From Streptomyces mangrovisoli (GTDB lineage Bacteria > Actinomycetota > Actinomycetes > Streptomycetales > Streptomycetaceae): a DNA stretch of 46,607 bases. Positions 9,121 to 17,050 of the stretch are shown here, piece after piece (position 1 is the first letter of the stretch; each line of letters opens with the position of its first letter). The notes below the pieces were generated by a model. It saw only the letters and a program-made list of their open reading frames with translations. It had not been told where the DNA came from and did not search any database. The stretch is taken from the NCBI RefSeq assembly GCF_000974985.2, contig NZ_LAVA02000050.1, positions 1 through 46,607 on the forward strand. The letters are read 5' to 3'. The position numbers and the translations under genes are program-made.

Positions 9121-9193
9121 GTACGCCGCCTCCGGGGGCCGGGAGCGGCGTACGCGGGGTCGGTCACGCCCCGTGCGCGGGCGCGCACGGGGC
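9121..9193 (-). terminator. Tandem hairpins after ngcG
   Basis: Two inverted repeats lie in the 229-bp gap between ngcG and rok7B7: 9168-9178 with 9183-9193 (11 bp, 4-nt loop) and 9121-9129 with 9145-9153 (9 bp, continuing inward after a bulge). They follow the ngcG stop and precede the rok7B7 promoter region. Confidence 0.65.
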
Positions 9194-9232
9194 CGGAGCG
9201 CGCCGGGACCGCCGCGGCGCGGCCGGCTGCGG

Positions 9233-10168
9233 CTACTTCAGCGTCGCCGAGGTCAGACCGGCCTGGACCTGGCGTTGGAAGGACAGGTAGACGACCAGCA
9301 TCGGGATCATGGCGAGGGTGACGCCGGCGAACAGGACCGGCAGGTCGGAGGCGTATCCCTGTTGCTGCTGGAGCTGGATCAGACCCTGGGTGAGGACATA
9401 GCGCTCGGGATCGGAGCCGCTCTGCGGCTGCATCAGGACCGTCGGCAGGATGAACTGGTTCCACTGGCCCAGGGTGTTGAAGATGCCCACGCTGATCAGG
9501 CCCGGCTTCGCCATCGGCAGCATCACCTGGAAGAAGGTCCGGGTGTGCGACGCGCCGTCCAGCACGGACGCCTCGAACACCGCCGTCGGCAGCGTGCGGA
9601 AGAAGGCGTGCATGAAGAACACCGTGAACGGCATCGAGTAGGCGACGTAGACCAGGATCAGCCCCTGGTAGGTGTTCAGCATGTCCAGCCGCTTGACCAT
9701 GAAGAACAGCGGGACCAGGGCGAGGAACACCGGGAACATGGCCCCGGCGACGAAGAAGTAGTAGACGACCCGGTTGCCCCAGAAGCGGTAGCGGGCCAGC
9801 ACGTACGCCGCCATCGAGCCGAACAGCATGGTCAGCGGCACGGAGAAGACCAGCACGATGACCGTGTTGAGGAAATAGTCCCCGATGCCCTTGTTCCAGG
9901 CGCGCCGGAAGACGTCGAAGGACCACGCCTGCGGCCAGCCGAAGGCGGAACCGCCGATCTGCGCGTCGGACCGGAAGGAGCTGAACACCAGCCACAGCAG
10001 CGGCAGGATGATCAGCAGGGCCCACAGGGCCAGGAAGCCGTGCGAGAAGGCGTTCAGCACGACGCCTTCGCCGCGCCGCTCCCCCGGCCGGGCCGGAGTC
10101 CTGGACGCGGTCCGCTGGGCCGGGACGCCGGCGCCCTGCGCGGCGGTCTCCTTGAGGGGTGCGCTCAT
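9233..10168 (-). CDS. ngcG: Sugar ABC transporter permease (NgcG-like)
   Basis: A 311-residue CUT1-type permease, the second membrane subunit of a carbohydrate importer of the MalG/NgcG class. Six or so hydrophobic segments follow a 35-residue polar, Pro/Arg-rich N-terminus. The EAA loop that docks on the ATPase reads EASVLDGASHTRTFFQVMLP. ATG at 10168 has GGGAGA upstream. The ngcF stop is 15 bp before this start, so the two are co-translated. No ATPase gene is encoded here, as is normal for Streptomyces CUT1 systems, which share the MsiK ATPase encoded elsewhere. N-acetylglucosamine/chitobiose specificity is inferred from synteny with ngcEFG beside rok7B7. Confidence 0.9.
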   Translation of the reverse strand: MSAPLKETAAQGAGVPAQRTASRTPARPGERRGEGVVLNAFSHGFLALWALLIILPLLWLVFSSFRSDAQIGGSAFGWPQAWSFDVFRRAWNKGIGDYFLNTVIVLVFSVPLTMLFGSMAAYVLARYRFWGNRVVYYFFVAGAMFPVFLALVPLFFMVKRLDMLNTYQGLILVYVAYSMPFTVFFMHAFFRTLPTAVFEASVLDGASHTRTFFQVMLPMAKPGLISVGIFNTLGQWNQFILPTVLMQPQSGSDPERYVLTQGLIQLQQQQGYASDLPVLFAGVTLAMIPMLVVYLSFQRQVQAGLTSATLK

Positions 10169-10183
10169 CTTGATGTCTCCCGC

Positions 10184-11119
10184 TCAGAACTCGACGCGGT
10201 CACGGCGGGTGGCACGCAGCATCACCACGGACAGGACAAGGGTCAGCAGCAGCATGACCACGCCCATGGCACAGGCGTAGCCGCTCTTTCCGAAGTACTC
10301 GAAGTTGCGCATCATCACCGTCGACATGACGTCGCTGTGGTGGTCCGGGCCGCCGCCGTAGGCGCCCATGTTCTGGGTCATGGAGGAGACCAGGACGAAC
10401 ATGTCCATCGCGACGATGCCCAGATAGACCCAGGCGGTCTGCACGGTGTCCCACAGCAGGGGCAGGGTGATGCGGAAGAAGGACTGGTTGCGGCTCGCCC
10501 CGTCGATCAGGGCGGCCTCGTAGACGTCCCGCGGGATGGACTGCATGGCGGCCGAGAACAGCACCAGGTAGAAGCCGACACCGTGCCAGACCACGGCGGC
10601 GAGCAGCGCCCACAGCACCATGTTCGGCTCGTTGAGCCATTCGACGGGATTGTTCGGGTCCACCAGGTGGATCTTGATCAGTACGCCGTTGAGCAGGCCG
10701 CCGCCGTCGCTGCGGTACACGGCGTTGAACAGCACCGCGACGATCGCGAGCGAGAGCACCTGCGGGAAGAAGTAGACGATTTTGTAGAACTTCGATCCGG
10801 CGACGCCCTGAACTCCGCCCGCTTTGCTGCGCCCGCCCGCGTTCACCATGAACGCGAAGAACAGGGCGAGCAGAATGGTGATCACCGGGATGAAGATCAG
10901 GAACAGGATGTTGTGCCAGATGGCCTCCATGAAGACGTCGTCGTGGATCAGCGCCTTGTAGTTGTCGAGGCCGACGAACTTGAAGGTCTGCGACTGTCCC
11001 TTCCAGTCGGTCAGCGAATAGCCGAACGTCTGGATGTACGGCCAGATGACGAAGATCAGGTAGAGCGCCACGGGAACGAGGAGAAATCCCGCGACGAACC
11101 GGTGCTGCCCTGTGCGCAT
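10184..11119 (-). CDS. ngcF: Sugar ABC transporter permease (NgcF-like)
   Basis: A 311-residue CUT1 permease, MalF-like partner of NgcG in the cytoplasmic membrane. Hydrophobic segments begin at about residue 8 (FVAGFLLVPVALYLIFVIWP), and the EAA loop is EAALIDGASRNQSFFRITLP. The start is ATG 11119 (AGGAA 6 bases upstream). A longer reading back to 11221 runs through hairpins and low-complexity sequence and is not credible. It lies 142 bp downstream of ngcE, across an intra-operon hairpin. Confidence 0.9.
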   Translation of the reverse strand: MRTGQHRFVAGFLLVPVALYLIFVIWPYIQTFGYSLTDWKGQSQTFKFVGLDNYKALIHDDVFMEAIWHNILFLIFIPVITILLALFFAFMVNAGGRSKAGGVQGVAGSKFYKIVYFFPQVLSLAIVAVLFNAVYRSDGGGLLNGVLIKIHLVDPNNPVEWLNEPNMVLWALLAAVVWHGVGFYLVLFSAAMQSIPRDVYEAALIDGASRNQSFFRITLPLLWDTVQTAWVYLGIVAMDMFVLVSSMTQNMGAYGGGPDHHSDVMSTVMMRNFEYFGKSGYACAMGVVMLLLTLVLSVVMLRATRRDRVEF

Positions 11120-11177
11120 TGGCGTTCCTGCCCCACTGGTGTTCCGGTCGGTGGCGCGCCCCCGCGGGACGCGGGGA

Positions 11178-11232
11178 GCCGCGCGGCGCCGCGCGGCAGG
11201 CCCGGGGCCCGGAGGATGCACCCTCCGGGCCC
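11178..11232 (-). terminator. Intra-operon hairpins between ngcE and ngcF
   Basis: An 11-bp stem (11205-11215 with 11222-11232, 6-nt loop) lies 29 bases after the ngcE stop, followed by a 20-nt perfect palindrome (11178-11197). As with xylF, this should favour the binding-protein message over the permeases. Confidence 0.55.
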
Positions 11233-11261
11233 GGAGCCCGACCCGCGGCGCCGTCCGCGGT

Positions 11262-12710
11262 CTACTCGTGCCGGTTCTTCTTGGAGGCCGGGTCCTTGGC
11301 CTGCTTGTCGACGGCGGCCTGACAGCGCTTCAGCCACTCCTTGGGCTGGATGCGCTTGGCCATCAGCTCGTTGGACGCGTTCTGGATGGAGGTGTCCATC
11401 TCGCTGTACCAGTCCGGGTAGAGGTAGCGGAAGGTGTTGTCACCGGCCGCCTTGGACGCCTCGACCGTGGACTGGGTGCCGGGGCGCAGCTTGACGCTGG
11501 CGTCGACGCCGTCCTTGAGGATGGTGAGCGAGTTGGCCTCCTTGGCGAAGGAGGTCGACCACTCCTTGGAGAGCATGCGGCGCATGAACTCCTTGGCGCC
11601 GGGGAGGTTGCCGGCCTTGGCGGGGATGATGAACGGCTCGCCCGAGCCGGCCCGGATCGCCTCGAACGGCATCTTGCTGCCGTCCAGCAGCGGCATGGGC
11701 AGGAACGTCATCTCGAAGTCGGCGGGGGTCTGCTTGAGCTGCTCGTTCTCCAGCCAGGAGCCGCAGGTGATGAAGGCGGCCTGGTACTGGTTCCAGCGGG
11801 TCTGGGACTCGATGTGGGTCAGGCCGTTGGTGCCGGACATCAACAGGCCCTTCTCCACGACCTCGTAGATGGCCTCGACGCCGGCCTGGGCCGCGTCGGA
11901 GCCCACGAACGCCTTGGAGTCCAGGTTGTCGATCGCCTTGACGGCGTCGATGCCGCCCTTCTTGGCGATCAGGTCCATGATGGCGACGTTGATGTAGTAC
12001 GGGTACTTGCCCTGGTGGGCGAGGCCGCCGATGCCGGCCTTCTTCGCCTGCTGGCAGACGGCGAGGAAGTCGTCCCAGGTCTTGGGCGCCGTCCAGCCCT
12101 TCTCCTTGAAGAGCTTGCCGGAGTACCACAGGCCCCACACCGTGTAGATGTAGTTGAGGGCGACGACCTTGCCCTCCTGGACGCCCGGGTCGAGGGTGCC
12201 CGCGATGAGCGTGTCGCGCACCTTCTTGCTGGGGTCGTCGACCGACGGGGCGTCGAGGACGGCGGCGAGGTCGAGCAGCTGCCCGTTCTTGTAGAGGACG
12301 TCGATCTTGATCTGCTGGGCACCCGAGTCGTCCACGATGTCCGGCGGGTTGCCGGCGTTGAAGCGCGGCTGGAGCTTGCCGGTGATCTCCTGGGTGCCCG
12401 TGTGGGTGGAGGTGATCCCGTTCGACTTCTTGAACGAGGCCTCCCACGCCTTGGCGTAGTCGTCGCCGTAACCGCCCTTGAAGACGACGACGTCGAGCTT
12501 GCTGCCCTTCTTCGCGCCGAAGGGGTTGGTCTTGGAAGCGGTGCCCTTGTCGGCGTCGCCGCCGCTGCTGTCGTCCCCGCCGCCGCTCGCGCAGGCGGCC
12601 AGGAAGCTCATGGTGGGTACGGTGACCAGGCCGAGCGCCGCGGAGCGCTTGATCAGGTCGCGGCGGCCGACGCCTTGGGCGTCGCGGTTCTCGGCGGAAG
12701 TGGATCCCAT
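11262..12710 (-). CDS. ngcE: N-acetylglucosamine/chitobiose-type ABC transporter binding lipoprotein (NgcE-like)
   Basis: A 482-residue solute-binding protein of the carbohydrate (SBP_bac_1) family, likely the receptor of an NgcEFG importer for N-acetylglucosamine or chitobiose. The N-terminus combines a twin-arginine motif (GRRDLIKRSA, Arg16-Arg17) with a lipobox (LAAC, Cys40), so it should be a Tat-exported lipoprotein. A Gly/Asp/Ser linker follows. ATG 12710 has AGGA 7 bases upstream; an in-frame TTG at 12716 is less likely. It heads the ngcEFG operon, with a DasR-like site about 220 bp upstream. In S. coelicolor the equivalent genes are recalled as SCO6005-6007. Substrate is inferred from that synteny. 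Confidence 0.9.
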   Translation of the reverse strand: MGSTSAENRDAQGVGRRDLIKRSAALGLVTVPTMSFLAACASGGGDDSSGGDADKGTASKTNPFGAKKGSKLDVVVFKGGYGDDYAKAWEASFKKSNGITSTHTGTQEITGKLQPRFNAGNPPDIVDDSGAQQIKIDVLYKNGQLLDLAAVLDAPSVDDPSKKVRDTLIAGTLDPGVQEGKVVALNYIYTVWGLWYSGKLFKEKGWTAPKTWDDFLAVCQQAKKAGIGGLAHQGKYPYYINVAIMDLIAKKGGIDAVKAIDNLDSKAFVGSDAAQAGVEAIYEVVEKGLLMSGTNGLTHIESQTRWNQYQAAFITCGSWLENEQLKQTPADFEMTFLPMPLLDGSKMPFEAIRAGSGEPFIIPAKAGNLPGAKEFMRRMLSKEWSTSFAKEANSLTILKDGVDASVKLRPGTQSTVEASKAAGDNTFRYLYPDWYSEMDTSIQNASNELMAKRIQPKEWLKRCQAAVDKQAKDPASKKNRHE

Positions 12711-12899
12711 GCTCAAGTCCTCGCCTTCTCCAGGACTCAGGCGGTGAACCGGATCCTCCCCGGCACCGCTGTCGGGTCAAGCTGGGTCGTGCAGGAAGTG
12801 CTGTGTGCGTGATCTGCCGGGGGAAGGATTCACATGCGCGGCGGTCGGCGCATTACGGCACGTCAAACCGCCCTTTCCAGCTCCCCCGGACCCGCTCGC

Positions 12900-12927
12900 C
12901 GGCACCCGGAGAGCTCTTCGGGTGCCG
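12900..12927 (-). promoter_or_regulatory. 28-bp inverted repeat in the ngcE 5' region
   Basis: The two 14-bp arms CGGCACCCGGAGAG and CTCTTCGGGTGCCG meet without a spacer and differ from perfect symmetry at one pair. The repeat directly abuts the DasR-like site. It could be an operator or a 5' hairpin of the ngcE leader. The remainder of 12711-13169 (459 bp between divergent genes) shows no ORF that I can support. Confidence 0.45.
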
Positions 12928-12943
12928 ACAGGTATAGTCCACT
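12928..12943 (-). promoter_or_regulatory. DasR-responsive-element-like site over the probable ngcE promoter
   Basis: ACAGGTATAGTCCACT matches 13 of 16 positions of the DasR consensus ACTGGTCTAGACCACT. On the minus strand it covers TATACC, which sits 18 bases after TTGCTC, a plausible -10/-35 pair for ngcE. DasR is the GlcNAc-responsive GntR repressor of Streptomyces; control of an NgcEFG-type importer by it would be sensible. Binding is inferred. Confidence 0.5.
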
Positions 12944-13132
12944 TCCCGCCAGCGGAGCAAGATCGAATGCAAGGTTGGCAGTTGGTCTTTTCCGAGTTGA
13001 GACCTCGCGGAAATATGAGCGCCCTGTGGATCGCCCGAGCGGAATTTCCTCCGCATTGACCCCGAATGCCACACCCAACACCCTTGACATCCCCCGCCAC
13101 TTGACTCCCTACTGGTCCTTGCGCGTGATTAT

Positions 13133-13144
13133 GACAACGTTGTC
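13133..13144 (+). promoter_or_regulatory. LacI-type operator before the first GH92 gene
   Basis: GACAACGTTGTC is a perfect 12-bp palindrome with the AACGTT core typical of LacI-family operators. It lies 25 bases before the GTG start and just downstream of TTGACT (13101). The same sequence recurs upstream of the second GH92 gene. Confidence 0.65.
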
Positions 13145-13169
13145 CGCAGTGCAGGGAGGGTGTTTCCTC

Positions 13170-16100
13170 GTGCAGCGCAGAACACGGCACAGATGGCTTC
13201 CGGCGGTCGCCCTGGCGGCCGCTTTCGCATGGGTGGCCGGTATGCAGGGGGCGGCCGTCGCCCTGCCCGCCAAGGCACCCGCGGCGGACCGGGAGTTCGC
13301 GTCCTCGTTCGAGACGGGAGATCCGGCGCCCGACTGGCTGAACACCGTCGACACCGCGCCGGACGGCACCGAGCGGGCCTCGGGGGTCGACGGCGGCTAC
13401 AGCACCGGCATCCCGGGCAATGTCGACGACCACGTCACCGACCTCCGGGCGAGCGGCGAGAACACCGGTGCGGGCGAGGTGAAGGAGAACCTCGTCGACG
13501 GCGAACAGGGCACCAAGTGGCTGACGTTCGAGCCCACCGGCTGGGTCGAGTTCGACTTCGACAAACCGGTGGACATCACCACGTACGCGCTCACCTCGGC
13601 CAACGACCACGCCGAGCGCGACCCGGCGGACTGGAGCCTGGCCGGCTCCACCGACGGCAAGGACTGGAAGACCGTCGACACCCGCTCCGGCGAATCGTTC
13701 GGCGAGCGGTTCCGGACGAAGTCCTACGGCCTCGCCGAACCGGCCGAGTTCCAGCACTTCCGGCTGGAGGTCACGCGCACCGCCGGCGTCTCCGACATCC
13801 TCCAGATCGCGGACGTGCAGTTCGCCACGGGCGCGGGCGGCGGACCGGTGCCCGAGGACATGCTGTCGCTGGTCGACCGGGGCCCGAGCGGCTCGCCGAC
13901 CGCCAAGGCCGCGGCCGGGTACACCGGGCGGCGCGCGCTGCGCTACGCCGGGCGGCACACCGCGGACGGGCGGGCGTACTCGTACAACAAGGTCTTCGAC
14001 GTGAACGTGGCCGTCGGCCGGGACACCGAACTGTCGTACCGGATCTATCCGCAGATGGCGGACGGGGACCGGGACTACGACGCCACGAACGTCTCCGTGG
14101 ACCTCGCCTTCACCGACGGCACCTACCTCAGCGACCTCGGCGCGGTGGACGGCCACGGCTTCGCGCTCAGCCCGCGCGGGCAGGGCGACGCGAAGGGGCT
14201 CTACGTCAACCAGTGGAACAACGTGGTCTCCCGGATCGGTTCGGTCGCGGCAGGCAAGACCGTCGACCGGATCCTCATCGGCTACGACTCCCCGTCCGGA
14301 CCCGCGAAGTTCCGCGGCTGGCTGGACGACGTGGCGCTGAAGACCGTCGCACCGGAGAGGCCGAAGGCGCATCTGTCGGACTACGTCCTCACCACCCGCG
14401 GCACCAACTCCAGTGGCTCCTTCTCGCGCGGCAACGACTTCCCGGCGACGGCCGTCCCGCACGGCTTCAACTTCTGGACGCCGGTGACCAACGCGTCCTC
14501 GCTCAGCTGGCTGTACGAGTACTCCCGCGCCAACGACGACGACAACCTGCCGACCATCCAGGCGTTCAGCGCGAGCCACGAGCCGAGCCCGTGGATGGGC
14601 GACCGGCAGACCTTCCAGGTGATGCCGTCGGCCGCGTCCGGCACCCCCGACACCGGGCGCACCGCCCGCGAACTGGAGTTCCGGCACGAGAACGAGACCG
14701 CGCGACCCTACTACTACGGCGTGAAGTTCGAGAACGGCCTGAAGGCGGAGATCGCCCCGACCGACCACGCGGCGTCCCTGCGCTTCACCTTCCCCGGCGA
14801 CGACGCGAGCGTGCTGTTCGACAACGTCACCGAGCAGGCGGGCCTCACCCTCGACCAGGAACACGGCGTCGTCACCGGCTACTCGGACGTGAAGTCGGGG
14901 CTGTCGACCGGCGCGACCCGGCTGTTCGTCTACGGCGTCTTCGACAAGCCGGTCACCGACGGCGCCGCGAACGGCGTCAAGGGCTATCTGCGCTTCGACG
15001 CGGGCGCCGACCGCACGGTCACCCTGCGCCTCGCGACCTCGCTGATCAGCGTCGACCAGGCCAAGGCCAATCTGGCCCAGGAGATCCCGGACGGCGCCTC
15101 GTTCAGCGACGTCGAGGCGAAGGCGCAGCGCACCTGGGACCGGCTGCTCGGCAAGGTCGAGGTGGAAGGCGCGACCTCGGACCAGCTCACCACCCTGTAC
15201 TCCAGCATGTACCGGCTCTACCTCTACCCCAACTCGGGCTTCGAGACGGTGGACGGCAAGAACCAGTACGCCTCGCCGTTCTCCAAGATGCCGGGCCCGG
15301 ACACCCCGACCCACACCGGCGCGAAGATCGTGGACGGCACGGTGTACGTCAACAACGGCTTCTGGGACACCTATCGGACCACCTGGCCCGCCTACTCGCT
15401 GCTGACACCCGGTCAGGCGGGCGACATGGTCGACGGGTTCGTGCAGCAGTACAAGGACGGCGGCTGGACCTCCCGGTGGTCCTCGCCCGGCTACGCCGAC
15501 CTGATGACCGGCACCTCCTCCGACGTCGCCTTCGCCGACGCCTACGTCAAGGGCGTCGACTTCGACGCGGCGGCGGCGTACGACGCGGCCCTGAAGAACG
15601 CCACCGTCGTGCCGCCCACGTCGGGTGTGGGCCGCAAGGGCATGAGCACCTCGCCCTTCCTCGGCTACACCAGCACCGACACCGGCGAGGGCTTCTCCTG
15701 GGCGATGGAGGGCTACGTCAACGACTACGGCATCGCGCAGATGGGCAAGGCCCTCTACAAGAAGACCGGCGAGCAGCACTACAAGGAGGAGTCCGACTAC
15801 TTCCTCAACCGCGCCCAGGACTACGTCCGGCTCTTCGACAAGCAGGCCGGCTTCTTCCAGGGCAGGGACGCGAAGGGCGACTGGCGCGTGGACTCCGCGT
15901 CGTACGACCCACGTGTGTGGGGCTACGACTACACGGAGACCGACGGCTGGGGCTACGCGTTCTCGGTCCCCCAGGACAGCCGCGGACTCGCCGACCTCTA
16001 CGGCGGCCGCTCGGCCCTCGCCGACAAGCTGGACACCTACTTCGCCACGCCGGAGACCGCGTCCCCGGACTTCGCCGGCTCCTACGGCGGGATCATCCAC

Positions 16101-16973
16101 GAGATGACCGAGGCACGGGACGTGCGGATGGGCCAGTACGGCCACTCCAACCAGGTCGCGCACCACGTGATCTACATGTACGACGCGGCGGGCGAGCCGT
16201 ACAAGGCGCAGGCCAAGGTCCGCGAGGCGCTCTCGCGGCTGTACGTCGGCAGCGAGATCGGCCAGGGCTACCACGGCGACGAGGACAACGGCGAACAGTC
16301 GGCCTGGTATCTCTTCTCCGCCCTCGGCTTCTACCCGCTGGTGATGGGCAGCGGTGAATACACCATCGGCTCACCGCTGTTCACCAAGGCGACCGTCCAT
16401 CTGGAGAACGGGCACGACCTGGTGATCAGGGCGCCGAAGAACAGCGCGAAGAACGTGTACGTGCAGGGTGTGAGGGTGAACGGGCAGACGTGGAACTCCA
16501 CTTCGCTGCCGCACTCGCTGCTCTCCCGCGGCGGCACCCTGGACTTCGCGATGGGCCCGAAGCCGTCGTCGTGGGGCACCGGCAAGAACGCGGGGCCCGT
16601 CTCGGTCACTCAGGGCGACACGGCGCCGACGCCGCGCGCGGACGCGCTGAAGGGCGACGGCGCCCTGTTCGACGACACCTCGGCCACGGACGCCACGGTG
16701 ACCTCCGTGGACCTGCCGGTGACGGACGACGTGAAGGGCGTCCAGTACACGCTGACCTCGTCGGCCGACCACACCAAGGCCCCGACCGGCTGGACGCTCC
16801 AGGGCTCGCGCGACGGCGCCACCTGGCGGACCGTGGACCGGCGCGAGGGCGAGAGCTTCCGCTGGGACCGGCAGACCAGGGCGTTCACCGTCGCCCACCC
16901 GGGCGACTACCGCCACTACCGCCTGGTCCTGGACGGCGAATCGACTCTGGCGGAGGTGGAGTTGCTGGCCTGA
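13170..16973 (+). CDS. Secreted GH92 family alpha-mannosidase-like enzyme with two F5/8 C-type domains
   Basis: A 1267-residue secreted glycoside hydrolase of family 92. A Sec signal peptide (first ~37 residues) is followed by an F5/8 type C (discoidin-like) carbohydrate-binding domain (about 95-225), the GH92 N-terminal beta-sandwich, the (alpha/alpha)6 catalytic domain with NNGFWDTYRTTWPAYSLL, and a second F5/8-like domain at the C-terminus. The catalytic-base region is GDEDNGEQSAWY (Asp1037, Asp1039). Where most GH92 enzymes have HGNEPSHH with the general-acid Glu, this protein has HSNQVAHH (Gln995). A member with this Glu-to-Gln change is known to cleave mannosyl-phosphate diesters rather than ordinary mannosides. 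GTG 13170 has GGGAGG upstream; an ATG at 13131 would place the operator inside the gene. Confidence 0.92.
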   Translation: MQRRTRHRWLPAVALAAAFAWVAGMQGAAVALPAKAPAADREFASSFETGDPAPDWLNTVDTAPDGTERASGVDGGYSTGIPGNVDDHVTDLRASGENTGAGEVKENLVDGEQGTKWLTFEPTGWVEFDFDKPVDITTYALTSANDHAERDPADWSLAGSTDGKDWKTVDTRSGESFGERFRTKSYGLAEPAEFQHFRLEVTRTAGVSDILQIADVQFATGAGGGPVPEDMLSLVDRGPSGSPTAKAAAGYTGRRALRYAGRHTADGRAYSYNKVFDVNVAVGRDTELSYRIYPQMADGDRDYDATNVSVDLAFTDGTYLSDLGAVDGHGFALSPRGQGDAKGLYVNQWNNVVSRIGSVAAGKTVDRILIGYDSPSGPAKFRGWLDDVALKTVAPERPKAHLSDYVLTTRGTNSSGSFSRGNDFPATAVPHGFNFWTPVTNASSLSWLYEYSRANDDDNLPTIQAFSASHEPSPWMGDRQTFQVMPSAASGTPDTGRTARELEFRHENETARPYYYGVKFENGLKAEIAPTDHAASLRFTFPGDDASVLFDNVTEQAGLTLDQEHGVVTGYSDVKSGLSTGATRLFVYGVFDKPVTDGAANGVKGYLRFDAGADRTVTLRLATSLISVDQAKANLAQEIPDGASFSDVEAKAQRTWDRLLGKVEVEGATSDQLTTLYSSMYRLYLYPNSGFETVDGKNQYASPFSKMPGPDTPTHTGAKIVDGTVYVNNGFWDTYRTTWPAYSLLTPGQAGDMVDGFVQQYKDGGWTSRWSSPGYADLMTGTSSDVAFADAYVKGVDFDAAAAYDAALKNATVVPPTSGVGRKGMSTSPFLGYTSTDTGEGFSWAMEGYVNDYGIAQMGKALYKKTGEQHYKEESDYFLNRAQDYVRLFDKQAGFFQGRDAKGDWRVDSASYDPRVWGYDYTETDGWGYAFSVPQDSRGLADLYGGRSALADKLDTYFATPETASPDFAGSYGGIIHEMTEARDVRMGQYGHSNQVAHHVIYMYDAAGEPYKAQAKVREALSRLYVGSEIGQGYHGDEDNGEQSAWYLFSALGFYPLVMGSGEYTIGSPLFTKATVHLENGHDLVIRAPKNSAKNVYVQGVRVNGQTWNSTSLPHSLLSRGGTLDFAMGPKPSSWGTGKNAGPVSVTQGDTAPTPRADALKGDGALFDDTSATDATVTSVDLPVTDDVKGVQYTLTSSADHTKAPTGWTLQGSRDGATWRTVDRREGESFRWDRQTRAFTVAHPGDYRHYRLVLDGESTLAEVELLA

Positions 16974-16993
16974 GCCCCGGGTGACGCACCCGT

Positions 16994-17034
16994 GGACGTG
17001 CGCCCCGCCGGTTCGTCCGGCGGGGCGCACGTCC
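16994..17034. terminator. Bidirectional terminator between the two GH92 genes
   Basis: A perfect 18-bp stem (16994-17011 with 17017-17034) with a 5-nt TTCGT loop fills the 77-bp gap between the two convergent genes. It can serve both. Confidence 0.88.
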
Positions 17035-17050
17035 GTTGGGCGGGCCGCGG

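Noticed and set aside
13111..13118. ACTGGTCC as a second DasR site before the GH92 gene
   Set aside because: Only the left half of the consensus is present; the right half does not match.
12777..16274. 1165-codon open frame opposite the first GH92 gene
   Set aside because: It is the antisense shadow of a gene with clear GH92 motifs; high G+C removes stop codons from other frames. It has no family motif or ribosome site.
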